Source: Annona cherimola
Lineage: Eukaryota; Streptophyta; Magnoliopsida; Magnoliales; Annonaceae
Assembly: GCA_030490835.1 (NCBI GenBank)
Contig: CM059971.1
Span: 45,308,012 to 45,372,011 of the forward strand
Reading direction: 5' to 3'
Length of the DNA: 64,000 bases
Below are positions 11,475-21,416 of this stretch, piece after piece; within the stretch, counting starts at the first letter, position 1; the number at the start of each line of letters is the position of its first letter. The notes under the pieces were generated by a model. The model saw only the letters and a program-made list of their open reading frames with translations. It was not told the DNA's origin and searched no databases. The position numbers and the translations under genes are program-made.

Positions 11475-12168
11475 CACTACTTCATTTCCACGCTCGAAGA
11501 TTTCCTCGGCCAGGGCATCTTCAACTCCGATGGACATCTCTGGAAGGTGTAGAGGAAGACGGCGAGCTTCGAATTCAACACCAAGTCTCTCCGGAATTTC
11601 GTCGTTGACACCATCCGCTTCAAGATCCAGCATCAACTCCTGCCTCTGCTGCAACGAGCTGCCATCACCGACGAAACCATCGACCTGCAGAACGTGATGG
11701 AGCGCTTCGCGTTCGACAAACGTCTGCGAGGTCCCCTTCGGTGCCGACCCCGCATGCCTCGGCGGCGGCGGAGGCAGCGACGTCGTCAGATCGGATCCCG
11801 GCAGCAGCTATCTGCCCCCTGATTTTGCCCGCGCTTTCAACGACGCCACCAACCTCAGCGCCGGCGGCTTCCGGTACGCCGTGCCCTTTCTCTGACGGAT
11901 CAACAGGCTGCTGAGAATCAGCTCCGAGCGGCGGCTGCGCGAGTCGGTGGACACCGTCCACGAATTTGCGGCGGGGATCATCCGCGCCCGGAAGAAAGAT
12001 GAGTCTGCAAACGCGAAGAAAGATCTGCCCTCGCGGTTCATGGCCGGCGATACAACTCCGAAGAAATTCTCCGTGACGTCATCATCAGCTTCATCCTCAC
12101 CGGTCGTGACACCACATCCGCCACCCTTGCTCGACTCCGGCGCAAAGTTTTCCGCCCTTTCAAATGGT
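11470..12168 (+). pseudogene. CYP94-family cytochrome P450 fragment
   Basis: HYFISTLEDFLGQGIFN, SDGHLWKV, RKTASFEFNTKSLRNFVVDT, VCEVPFGADPACL, YLPPDFARAFNDAT, then VHEFAAGIIRARKK and, after a frame change near 12050, EEILRDVIISFILTGRDTTS. This spans the B-C region to the I-helix (the A/T-G-x-D-T-T oxygen-binding motif) of a plant CYP94 fatty-acid/jasmonate hydroxylase. The substrate-binding N-terminus, ExxR, and the haem-binding cysteine loop are missing. Defects: TAG at 11550-11552, a one-base insertion near 11717, a TGA after AVPF near 11892, and a frameshift near 12050. It is more GC-rich than its surroundings. Confidence 0.9.
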
Positions 12169-12179
12169 CCACCCCAATG

Positions 12180-12490
12180 ACCGTCGCCAGCAGACCTTTG
12201 CTTGCCGGAGAAGACGGTGCAAGCATCAGGCGACGGCGGCATCGCGGGCGACGGGTGGTTGCGGCAGATGGAGCCGGCAACCTGGCTCAGGCGTCTCTTG
12301 GAGGAAGCGGCGGGCATGAACCCCGGCTGCGTCGAGCTGCGGTAAGGCTGGAAAAGAACCGGCCGAAGATGATCCAAAGCAAGGCATTCGCTGGAGATTT
12401 CCATGCGGCGAATTAGAGCCTGGCGTTGGCCAATCGATCTCCGGCGAACCGCGATGAGTACGGGCCTTCTTCCATCTCAGCAAAAAGAGA
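12180..12490. other. Unrecognised GC-rich stretch in element L
   Basis: About 300 bases match the base composition of the captured fragments rather than the AT-rich LTRs. It may be a sixth captured piece. Neither strand gives a motif I can name. Confidence 0.4.
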
Positions 12491-12540
12491 GAGCGGGAAG
12501 AAGCTCTGAAACGAAGGGACAGAGTGATCTACATGAATAC

Positions 12541-12752
12541 AGTTCCGCGGGAAAGCGGTTCAGCGCAAGTGTAGCTTGGCGCCCAAGCAAACGAAGTTCC
12601 GCGAAAATGCTTAGTTCCGCATGAATGCAGTTTCGCGGCAACGAAGTTCCGCGGGAACGATTTTACTGAAACAGTTCCGCGTGGACGCAGTTTCGCGGCA
12701 ACGAAGTTCCGCGGAAACGATTTTCCGTGGCGACGAAGTTCCGCGGGAACGC
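12541..12752. repeat. Array of GTTCCGCGG(A/G)AAC palindromes upstream of a TATA box
   Basis: About ten copies of GTTCCGCGG or its variants GTTTCGCGGCAAC, GTTCCGCATG and TTTCCGTGGCG lie between 12541 and 12752. The best matches are at 12646-12658, 12706-12718 and 12738-12750. A 60-bp unit, TTTCGCGGCAACGAAGTTCC and flanks, is repeated at about 12629 and 12689. GTTCCGCGGAAC is a perfect palindrome. The array ends about 20 bp before TATA 12771-12780, so it sits where an enhancer or upstream activator would. Confidence 0.75.
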
Positions 12753-12770
12753 TCACAGCTACCGAGTCGC

Positions 12771-12780
12771 CTATAAATAG
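12771..12780 (+). promoter_or_regulatory. TATA box and short leader of element L
   Basis: CTATAAATAG follows the palindrome array. About 30 bases further on begins a purine-rich leader that contains AGAGCTCTCCCGCGCTGAA twice (near 12825 and 12890), giving hairpin-forming AGAGCTCT. This is a plausible promoter and transcription start around 12805-12815 (inference). Confidence 0.6.
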
Positions 12781-12918
12781 AGGCCCTTGGCCCCTTAAAG
12801 ACAGGGAAGAGAACGAGAGAAGGAGAGCTCTCCCGCGCTGAAAAGAGAACGCGTCCTCCATATATTTTTCTTTTCTCTTTCTTTTACAACGAGCTCTCCC
12901 GCGCTGAAGAGAGAACGT

Positions 12919-12964
12919 GAGATCTCCTTTTTTTTTTTTTTGTTTTTTTTTTTTTTTTTTTTTT
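12919..12964. repeat. Poly-T tract
   Basis: The tract is nearly pure T, broken by one G, between the leader of element L and its first tandem array. Slippage here makes its exact length uncertain. Confidence 0.9.
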
Positions 12965-12989
12965 AGTTAAAAAAAAAGTGAGTTTCTTT

Positions 12990-14000
12990 CTTTTATATAT
13001 ATATAAATATATATATATACATATATATATTATTTTCAAAAATTACTTTTCCCAACGTGGATACTCCCCGACTGGCGGGTTGAATTGACACACGGGTTAA
13101 GTATATTTTCTCTTTTAAAAATATATATGTATATATTATAGATATAAATATATATATATACATGTATATTATTTTCAAAAAACTACTTTTCCCAACGTGG
13201 ATACTCCCCGACTGGCGGGTTGAATTGACACACGGGTTAAGTATATTATCCCCTTTTGAAAATAAAATAAAAATATATATGTATATTATATATATATAAA
13301 AATATATATATATATTATTTTCAAAAACTACTTTTCCTAACGTGGATACTCCCCGACTGGCGGGTTGAATTGACACACGGGTTAAGTATATTTTCCCCTT
13401 TTGAAAATAAAATAAACATATATATGTATATTATATATATATATCTACATATACATATATATTATTTTCAAAAACTACTTTTCCCAACGTGGATACTCCC
13501 CGACTGGCGGGTTGAATTGACACACGGGTTAAGTATATTTTCTCTTTTAAAAATATATATGTATATATTATATATATAAATATATATATATACATGTATA
13601 TTATTTTGAAAAAACTACTTTTCCCAACGTGGATACTCCCCGACTGGCGGGTTGAATTGACACACGGGTTAAGTATATTTTCTCCTTTAAAAAATAAAAT
13701 AAAAATATATATGTGTTATATTATATATATATATAAATATATATACATATATATTATTTTCAAAAACTACTTTTCCCAACGTGGATACTCCCCGACTGGC
13801 GGGTTGAATTGACACACGGGTTAAGTATATTTTCTCTTTTAAAAATAAAATAAAAATACATATGTGTTATATTATATATATAAATATATATATATATACA
13901 TATATATTATTTTCAAAAACTACTTTTCCCAACGTGGATACTCCCCGACTGGCGGGTTGAATTGACACGTGAGATAAGTATATTTTCTCCTTTAAAAATA
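12990..14000. repeat. Tandem array 1: 7 x about 145 bp
   Basis: Seven copies share a conserved block of about 80 bp (TTTTCAAAAA, CTTTTCCCAACGTGG, ATACTCCCCGACTGGCGGGT, TGAATTGACACACGGGTTAA). The CCCCGACTGG marker lies near 13065, 13205, 13351, 13497, 13637, 13788 and 13941. The blocks are nearly identical, while the (TA)n spacers between them vary in length and sequence. The last copy ends GACACGTGAGAT instead of GACACACGGGTT. ORFs on both strands are by-products of the repeat. Confidence 0.92.
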
Positions 14001-14135
14001 AAAATAAATATATGAGTATTTTCTATAAAAATATATCAAAATACACATATATATTCAAAGACATCCAAAAATCAATATTTTGATTTCTAAAATTATATAT
14101 ATATATATGACCTCTTCGCTCAATCCGAGCCTCAA

Positions 14136-15135
14136 TGTCCAAGCAAAACTCTCTAAAAAGCCCAAGATGGCTCAAAACTTTTCAAAAAGCCCATAGATGG
14201 CCCGAAACCCTCCAAAAAGCCTAAGATGGCCCAAAAATCTCCAAAAAGCCCAAGATGGCTCAAAACTTTTCAAAAAGCCCAAGATGGCTAAAAACTCTCC
14301 AAAAAGCCCAAGATGGCTCAAAAATCTCCACAAAGCCCAAGACGGCTAAAAACTTTTCAAAAAGCCCAAGATGGCTTAAAAATATCCAAAAAGCCCAAGA
14401 TGGCTCAAAACTTTTCAAAAAGCCTAAGATGGCCCAAAAATCTCCAAAAAGCCCAAGATGGCCCAACACTCTCCGAAAAGCCCAAGATGACTCAAAAACT
14501 CTCCAAAAAGCCCATGATGGCCCAAAAATCTTCAAAAAGCCCAAAAAAGCTCAAAACCCTCCAAAAAGCCCAAGATGGCTCAAAAACTTTTCAAAAAGCC
14601 CAAGATGGCCCAAAAATCTCCAAAAAGCCCAGGATGGCTCAAAACCCTCCAAAAAGCCCAAGATGGCTAAAAACTCTCCAAAAAGCCCATGATGGCCCAA
14701 AAATCTTCAAAAAGCCTAAGGTGGCTCAAAACTTTTCAAAAAGCCCAAGATGGCCCAAAAATCTTCAAAAAACCCAAAATAGCTCAAAACCCTCCAAAAA
14801 GCCCAAGATGGCTCAAAAACTTTTCAAAAAGCCCAAGATGGCCCAAAAATCTCCAAAAAGCCCAGGATGGCTCAAAACCCTTCAAAAAGCCCAAGATGGC
14901 TAAAAACTCTCCAAAAAGCCCAAGATGGCTCAAAAATCTCCACAAAGCCCATGACGGCTAAAAACTTTTCAAAAAGCCCAAGATGGCTCAAAACTCTCCA
15001 AAAAGCCCAAGATGGCTCAAAAATCTTCAAAAAGCCCAAGATGGCTCAAAACTCTCCAAAGAGCCCAAGATGGCTCAAAACTTTCCAAAAAGCCCAAAAA
15101 GGCCCAAACTCTTTTCAACAAGCCCAGTTGGGCCC
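14136..15135. repeat. Tandem array 2: about 32 x 30 bp (AAGCCCAAGATGGC units)
   Basis: The units are AAAGCCCAAGATGG followed by CTCAAAACTTTTCAA or CCAAAAATCTCCAAA. Two unit types alternate, and longer blocks of several units are themselves repeated (for example near 14250-14420 and 14870-15030). Because the unit is 30 bp, plus frames stay open across many copies and give long S/K/P/Q-rich ORFs; I regard these as artefacts. The array degenerates toward GGGCCCAAAC near 15120. Confidence 0.92.
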
Positions 15136-15219
15136 AAACCTTTTCAATTGGTCAAAAATGACCCAAACATATTTTTTAAATTCGGTTGAATCCATTTCTT
15201 GGTAAAACCACCCAATTAT

Positions 15220-15345
15220 TCAATCCAGAGGCTGAATGCGGGAGACGCTGGTTTCTTGTATAAATACAGAAGCTGAAAGCGGGACACGCTGGTCTGCTGT
15301 GTAAATCCAGAAGCTAAGAGCGCACTTAGTTTGCTGTGTAAGGTC
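15220..15345. repeat. Three 40-43-bp repeats
   Basis: CCAGAGGCTGAATGCGGGAG, ACAGAAGCTGAAAGCGGGAC and CCAGAAGCTAAGAGCGCACT each head a unit that ends with GCTGTGTAAA or a similar sequence. Confidence 0.75.
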
Positions 15346-15409
15346 ACTAGTGTAGCCGACGGGCCCCTCTCTAGTTCCCAAACCGAGTCATCGCTGGTCG
15401 ACGGGCTAA

Positions 15410-15560
15410 GCGTAAACTCACATTTAAGTCATGGCGCGTGGCGTCGTGTACCTCATATTTAAGTCATGGCGCGTGGCGTCATGTACTTCATATTTGAGAT
15501 ATGGCGCGTGGCGTCATATACCTCACATTCGAGTCACGGCGCGGGGCGAAGTGTACTCAC
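15410..15560. repeat. Four 35-36-bp repeats (GGCGCGTGGCGTC)
   Basis: Four units carry TCATGGCGCGTGGCGTC or a close variant followed by RTGTACYTCA. The last is diverged (CACGGCGCGGGGCGAAG). Confidence 0.85.
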
Positions 15561-15608
15561 TTATTTTTATATTTTTGTCAGACACGATTTTTCGTGCACT
15601 TGTAAAGA

Positions 15609-15627
15609 CGTAGAAGGATCTTCTACG
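15609..15627. terminator. Hairpin near the 3' end of element L
   Basis: CGTAGAAG-GAT-CTTCTACG is a perfect 8-bp stem with a 3-base loop, followed by TTATTATTATT and a run of T. It may be a transcript-end or structural signal; the function is inferred only from form and position. Confidence 0.5.
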
Positions 15628-17038
15628 CACTTTATTATTATTAAGCATTTTTTTTATGGACCATTGTATTCAGCTCTTTTAATCAAGGGTTTTCTCGATT
15701 GGAGATGTAAAATCAGAATGTGGAACACAATGCAAAATATTTCTGTGATGTACTTTTCGGACTCGGTTAAAGAATTAGATGCTTTAAAATTTTGCTGGGA
15801 AATTAATTAAGCATTTATTTTCAAAGCCGTAGGAAAACAATTTTATCTTTAACCAAGTTTATGAAATTTTTTTCTCACGAGGCCGGAACAGACTTTTCAT
15901 AAAAACTCATAAACATTCATCATTTCAAAACATTATAGGAATGACCACCCTTAAACACATTTCATAAATACTTGAGAATAAAACATATTTTCAAAGTTGT
16001 GCTTGCTTACAAATCATCATTTTCAAAAGGATTGCTTGCTTACAATGAAGCAATAAAATTATATTTTCAAAGTTGTGCTTGCTTACCTCCTCAGTCCGTG
16101 TCCTCCACCTTTTCCTTTCCTTTTTCCCTATACAAGGAAAATGGATATTTTATCCATCCATTCTATGTCTTAGTTTACTTTCCATGCTTGCTTTATAACC
16201 ATTCATTACCTCATTCCCATAAAGGTTAATCGTATAAAGATACTTGGTCATTACTCATTTATATGAATTTTTATCCATAAATTCTTTAAAATTTTCATCC
16301 ATATATCCTCATAAATATATTAAAATAAATCTCAATTTTTTCCCAAAATACGTTGTTCGCTGTTCAAAATTACTGTTCATTGCACTGTAGCAAATTACTG
16401 TTCACCCGAGGTTACTGTTCACAGCGACGTGGGTTACTGTTCATGGATTCCAAAAAATTGACATTTTTCCCAAAATTAAAAAATACCATGACATAGCTTA
16501 TGCTTAGTATATCATGGAAAATTTCATACATTTTGAATTTATCATCATTAACTAGGCCAAATAAATCATTTTCTCCATATACTAAAAATCAACATAAATT
16601 CACTTAAGCATAATCCTTAATTCCAAAAATCATGAAATTAATATATCATTATTCCAACATCATATTTATCATAATCATACATTCCAAATCATCATTATCA
16701 ATTTTGGAGCATTATTTTCACATATCATATACTATCTTCCCGAATGCTCCATCTTTGCTCCAAATTTTCGATGTTTCGGCATGATTCCAATTAAGCATTA
16801 TAAATTTACTTATTTTCTCATGCTTAGGCATTATCTAAGCATAGTTTTACCCTACTTAACATCCAAAAGAAATTTGGGAAGAAATCACTTACCCGAAGTG
16901 AAGATATCCCATTTTTTCTCGCACTTTCTCTCTCTAACTTCCTCCTTTTCTTTCTCCTCAAGGATAAAACGTGGTGGGGGTGAAAAAAAGATCAAATGGA
17001 GCTGGGTTTGAGTGCTTTGGTCGTTCACCCCATGCCCC

Positions 17039-17047
17039 CTATTTATA
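17039..17047 (-). promoter_or_regulatory. TATA box of LTR D (minus strand)
   Basis: CTATTTATA on the plus strand is TATAAATAG on the minus strand, with the following G run and purine-rich leader as in LTR C. A donor-like GGTAAGTG (minus) follows at about 16887-16895. Confidence 0.55.
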
Positions 17048-18868
17048 CTTCTTGATTTTTCATCAAATTGGATTTTACCCCCCTTGCTTGAGGTATTAAA
17101 TTGTAAATGTATTTTTTTCTAATTTCCAAAAGGTGCTTTGTGCCATGTGCAGCCACCCTAGCTACTGTTCACGCCTCCCCTATGGCAGCCCTATTTTTTA
17201 TAATTTTTTGATTTATTAAAATCAATTATTTTAGGATAATTCAAACTTAGCCATTGATTTTTGATAATGATGGATTTGGACCATTGGATTTGGCCCCAAA
17301 AGTCCATGCATGTCTACATCCTAGCTGTCATTGCAGATATGCATTTAATTTTTTTGATTTTTAATTAATTAAAAATAACCCAAAAGTCAAATTATAATTA
17401 ATGAAAAGTGGGCTACCTTTTTTATCTTCAAATGACGTTGAATCTTGACCCTTAATTCATGAGTTTTGATCAATCTTGGACCACTTATCATGTTCATCAT
17501 CGTATTTTGGCCATCCATAAAAAATTCCATCTCAATCCGACATCCGGATTGCAAGATATGAATTTTTCTTCATTTTCTTCACAAAAATCCATAAAAATCC
17601 GAAAATTATTATTTTAATCCAAAAAGCAATTTTTTCCTTTAGTGGGAAGCTTCCTTTTTCGTCTTTTATGATTAAGTTAATCCAAAGTGATTAACTTAAC
17701 ATATTTCTTAATCCCACATTTACTATTCACGTGCACTATTCATCCGAATTTCATAATTAATTATTTTAACATTTATTCCCACATATTTTCCATACTTATG
17801 AATATATATTTTATTAACATATTACCTAGGGTTTACAACCCTAGGGTTTCATATATATGTCTAAGATTGGGGTTTCACAACGTGACCTTTCCATTGCTCC
17901 CATATTGCTGTCCATTATTTTAACGTCACCTATGCATTGGATTTTTGTCATTTTGTGCCACATAATTCATCCCAAATCAAGGCCATTAACCATTTTTTTC
18001 ATGTAGCTCACTTAATTACATATTTTGTAATTTTTAAAAATCAAAATTCCATGCAAACAACCCCCTTTCACGTCCATATGTGGGCGACCATTCAAGCTCC
18101 TTTGAGCTAATCTATTTAGCTCCTTAAATTAATTCATTAATCACTGGACAATATCATGGATTTTTTCATTTTAAATAATTCATAAAATCCATATGTAATT
18201 ATCCCCTTTTGACACCTCATTTATGTCATTGAAAATATAATTAATCACCTCTCTTTAACATAACCACAAGCTTATATTTTTTGTGCACAAAAATCAATAA
18301 TTATACACCCATTTTGTGCAACCAATATCCCATCATCATTAGCTTAATCCAAGCCTCTCATTCATTCATCTCATAATTTTAACCGTTCATTTCAAATTTC
18401 GTCTCAATCCGACTTTTCTAGCTCAATTTATGCTCTTTGAAATCATCTTTAGATTTTGATGGTGATGATCGAATTTCACCCTAATTTCATCATTATTTTC
18501 ATAATCCATCATTTTTATAAGATTAAAAACAAAATTATGTGCTTAATCCGCCTTTCTGGCGTCAAGTTACGCATTTTCTAGCATTTGCTACCTTAAGTCC
18601 ATAATTACCAACATAATCTCCATTAATTAAATCTTAATATATGAGGTAATTATCTTCAATATATTATCATTCCCTAATCCTCATTAAACCTCTTTAATCA
18701 CATTGACCCATATCGGCTTATATTGATCATTTATAATCACTTGTCTTAATTGCAATAAATCAACAACATTACTTAGGAAAATCATTCATAATTCATCTAA
18801 ATCATACATGATTCATATGTATATGCCAAATGCATATACATAAGCCTTACTTGGGTCTGGGTATCACA

Positions 18869-19344
18869 GCAGCATAGGGACATGCTCAAGTGGATAAGTA
18901 GGTGAGATGGATTTTGAGCAGATTTTGCCATTTAAAAATCTGTCTAAAATGTAATTTTTTTTGCCACAAATTGGACAACACAACAAGGGATAAATGTGCA
19001 TTAACATACCCTCAAATCATGTCGAAAATGGGGCCCACAAAGCTAGAAAAATTTCAGCTTATAAGAAGGGTTGAACGATCACATGTATGAGGAGTTAGAC
19101 AAAAATTTCAAGGAGCCAAACACCCCTAAGCTCCAGTAGCCTTGCATGCCCAAAGAAACCCCAGCAAGGAGGAAAGAAAAGGGAGAAGAAAGAAGGAGAA
19201 AGAAAGAAAGAAAGAAAGGAAAATTAAGCTTGATTTGATTAGGGTCAAAGTTTGTAACAACCAAGTAAGTATATATGAAGTGTTAGACCCTTTCATTCTA
19301 AGTTTTCTACCTCAAGCTTTTGGATATGAATATGATTCATAAAG
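18869..19344 (+). mobile_element. Plus-strand LTR scrap
   Basis: The sequence is wedged between the end of D and the start of E. GGGGCCCACAAAGCTAGAAAA, a purine-rich leader with (GAAA)n, and CCAAGTAAGTATATATG have the order seen around the transcription start of the plus-strand LTRs. It is therefore an internal LTR piece lacking both termini. TAAAG at 19340-19344 is the candidate target duplication of E; its partner is beyond the window. Confidence 0.6.
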
Positions 19345-20590
19345 TGTGGCGCCCCAAACCAAGCGTCACATCCTGAGCCTTACCACGGGATCGTTATTAA
19401 CTGATAAACGTGATCAGGATTGTTGCCCTGTCACACAGTGGGATTTAATGGATATTTATCCAATTATTTACAGCTTACTACTAATTGATTTCATATTATT
19501 TTCCATCAAATCCTCTTACATGTCATCTTTGATCTAATATACACATTGCATTTCTCATATAATCGTAATATTTCATAACATGCCTATCATCCATAATTTG
19601 CATGTTCATAAAATACAAATCATCACATAGATCATAAAATGTTAACTCACATTACATTCCATTAACCAAAAACAACACATATTAAAATACATAGGATATT
19701 CACATTCTCCATGCTTAATTCAAGCTCTCTGTCTCTTTCATTTCTTCACCTATCTATGGGTTTGGAAAACAAAACGTGAGTTGTACACTCAATAAGCAAG
19801 CTTTATTTATATTTTCAGGCAAATCATTTCAAAAGTAACATTTTTCAAAAGCATTTCTCTCCATTTAGTAGAGACACTTATCAAGTGATCAACTACCTGC
19901 AGAGCAGAAACCTTTTATTTACAATCATTATGGAAAGCAACATTATACCCCATCGGGGATATATCATGACAATGTGATGAATGCATTATGATCTCTTAGG
20001 ATGGAAGATAGCTAGGCGACCATCTCTCTTCATCTTCTCCCATCCAGGGAGGCGCCGCCGGCCCTTGGCCTATCTTAGCGGCTCGGTCACACCAAAGGGG
20101 AACAATCGGTCCACTTACACCTTTAAGGTGGACCTCATGCATTGTGTACATGAATTTATTCATGACATGCTCGCATGATTTTCCTTGCATAATTTCATAA
20201 AGCGGTAAATTTCATATTTAACAAAGCAGTTATGTAAATCAATTATCAATACATAGTGAACTAAGGAATGGCCATCCTTAAAGAATTTAGAAATAAATTT
20301 CAAATAACATTTTCTAAACCAATAAAAGCAGTTAAAACATCATTTGCAATTATTTCAGAGTAATTTAAGAAATAAAAACCATTTAGAAAATTGGCTTTCT
20401 TACCTTATTCACGAGAGCTTTCTGGGTTAACTTTTTCTTTTTCTTTGCCTATATATGAAAGAATGACATAATATTCATGTAAATTTCATTTGCTTGCATT
20501 TACTTAGTTTTCCAACCCATTTTCATAAATATTCATAGCCCGCTTGAATCCCAAGTCGGGTATACGTACATAACATACTTATATATATGT

Positions 20591-20627
20591 GAATTGAATG
20601 TGTGATGTAGTGAATGATTGATATATA
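20591..20627. other. 37-bp micro-inversion in E's 3' LTR
   Basis: This segment is the exact reverse complement of 63805-63841 in E's 5' LTR. The sequence to the left still matches (up to GGGTATACGTACATAAC); to the right the two LTRs differ, so a deletion accompanies the inversion. Confidence 0.85.
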
Positions 20628-21168
20628 TGTTCATTTCTCAACACATAATTCATTTGTTTCTTAAAATTTTCAAATAAGAAACTTGGCTTCTAATTCAGCA
20701 TGATTATCCACCTCAATTAACACTTTATTTAGTATATTTTCATGAATTTTTAATCCATTAATTTCAGGGTTCCAAAACAGCAACTTTGGGACCCGATTTT
20801 TACACTTTAATGTCCATTTTGATACTCAAAACTAAATAAATTTTTAACCATTTGATTCCAGCAATTAATCCCACATTTCTTAACCTAAATTTAGGGTATT
20901 TTAACATATTTAAATTCTATATATAGGTTGCTTACAAAACAGCAACTTTTCATGCATGTAGGGTACGTTTCTACACCCCTTTTGACGTCCACCTATTAAC
21001 CCTGTAAAAATCCGATTTTGGGCAGTCCTTGCTAACCCCCTTTTCATGTCCAAAGTACCCTAAATTTAGGGTATTTTACCCTATAATTCATCCATAATTT
21101 ATTTGAACTACTTCATGTATCATTTTTAACATTTAAACATGAAATTCGGGTCTTAAGAGTAACCCTAA

Positions 21169-21416
21169 TTAGCCTTCATTCTAAAATTCATAAATCATAC
21201 TAAATTCAACATATATTCAACATCTAAACATGAATTATCACGTAATCATTTCAAATTAATAAAACAGCAACATTACACAAAAATTCCAGCAATTAGCCTT
21301 CATTCTAAAATTCATAAATCATACTAAATTCAACATATATTCAACATCTAAACATGAATTATCACGTAATCATTTCAAATTAATAAAACAGCAACATTAC
21401 ACAAAAATTCCAGCAA
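21169..21416. repeat. 124-bp tandem duplication
   Basis: AGCCTTCATTCTAAAATTC through ACAAAAATTCCAGCAA occurs twice head to tail, apparently without differences, so it is recent compared with the LTR itself. Confidence 0.9.

Larger units (their letters stand above)
9593..15890 (+). mobile_element. Element L: TG...CA unit with captured gene fragments, TSD GACTT
   Basis: This 6298-bp insertion in LTR D starts TGATGAGATATA and ends GAGGCCGGAACA. It is flanked by GACTT at 9588-9592 and 15891-15895. The TG/CA ends and 5-bp duplication are those of an LTR or LTR-retrotransposon, but no LTR pair was seen, so it could be one giant solo LTR or a structurally unusual non-autonomous element. Contents in order: AT-rich lead, five same-strand gene fragments (10029-12168), unrecognised GC-rich DNA (12180-12490), palindrome array, TATA box, short leader, tandem arrays, and a hairpin. 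It has no transposition gene. A Pack-MULE or Helitron is less likely, because there are no terminal inverted repeats or 9-bp duplication, and the ends are not TC/CTRR. Confidence 0.7.
7911..18868 (-). mobile_element. LTR D (minus strand), split by element L
   Basis: D starts TGTGCGGCGCCCCGAACC (the usual start with two extra bases) and ends GGGTCTGGGTATCACA at 18868. Without element L (9593-15890 plus one GACTT copy) it is about 4.65 kb. It holds a duplicated 5' segment (8343-8548), a 271-bp triplication (8549-9362), the GC-rich module (about 9420-9500), an antisense TATA box (17039-17047) and the recurrent donor-like sites. The flanks GGACG (7906-7910) and GCAGC (18869-18873) do not match, so no target duplication is visible; one end may have recombined. 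No gene was recognised outside element L. Confidence 0.8.

Noticed and set aside
11808..12404. 198-codon minus-strand ORF opposite the CYP94 fragment
   Set aside because: GC-rich shadow frame; the plus strand carries the recognisable P450 motifs and the minus frame shows no known domain.
12993..13812. Minus and plus ORFs up to 127 codons across the 145-bp array
   Set aside because: Repeats plus TA spacers translate to I/Y runs; ORFs on both strands of the same units are not credible genes.
14255..15205. Long plus-strand ORFs of 90-196 codons (S/K/P/Q/W repeats) and minus ORFs rich in W/F
   Set aside because: They arise from a 30-bp tandem repeat that cannot create stops in a frame; no start context or family similarity.
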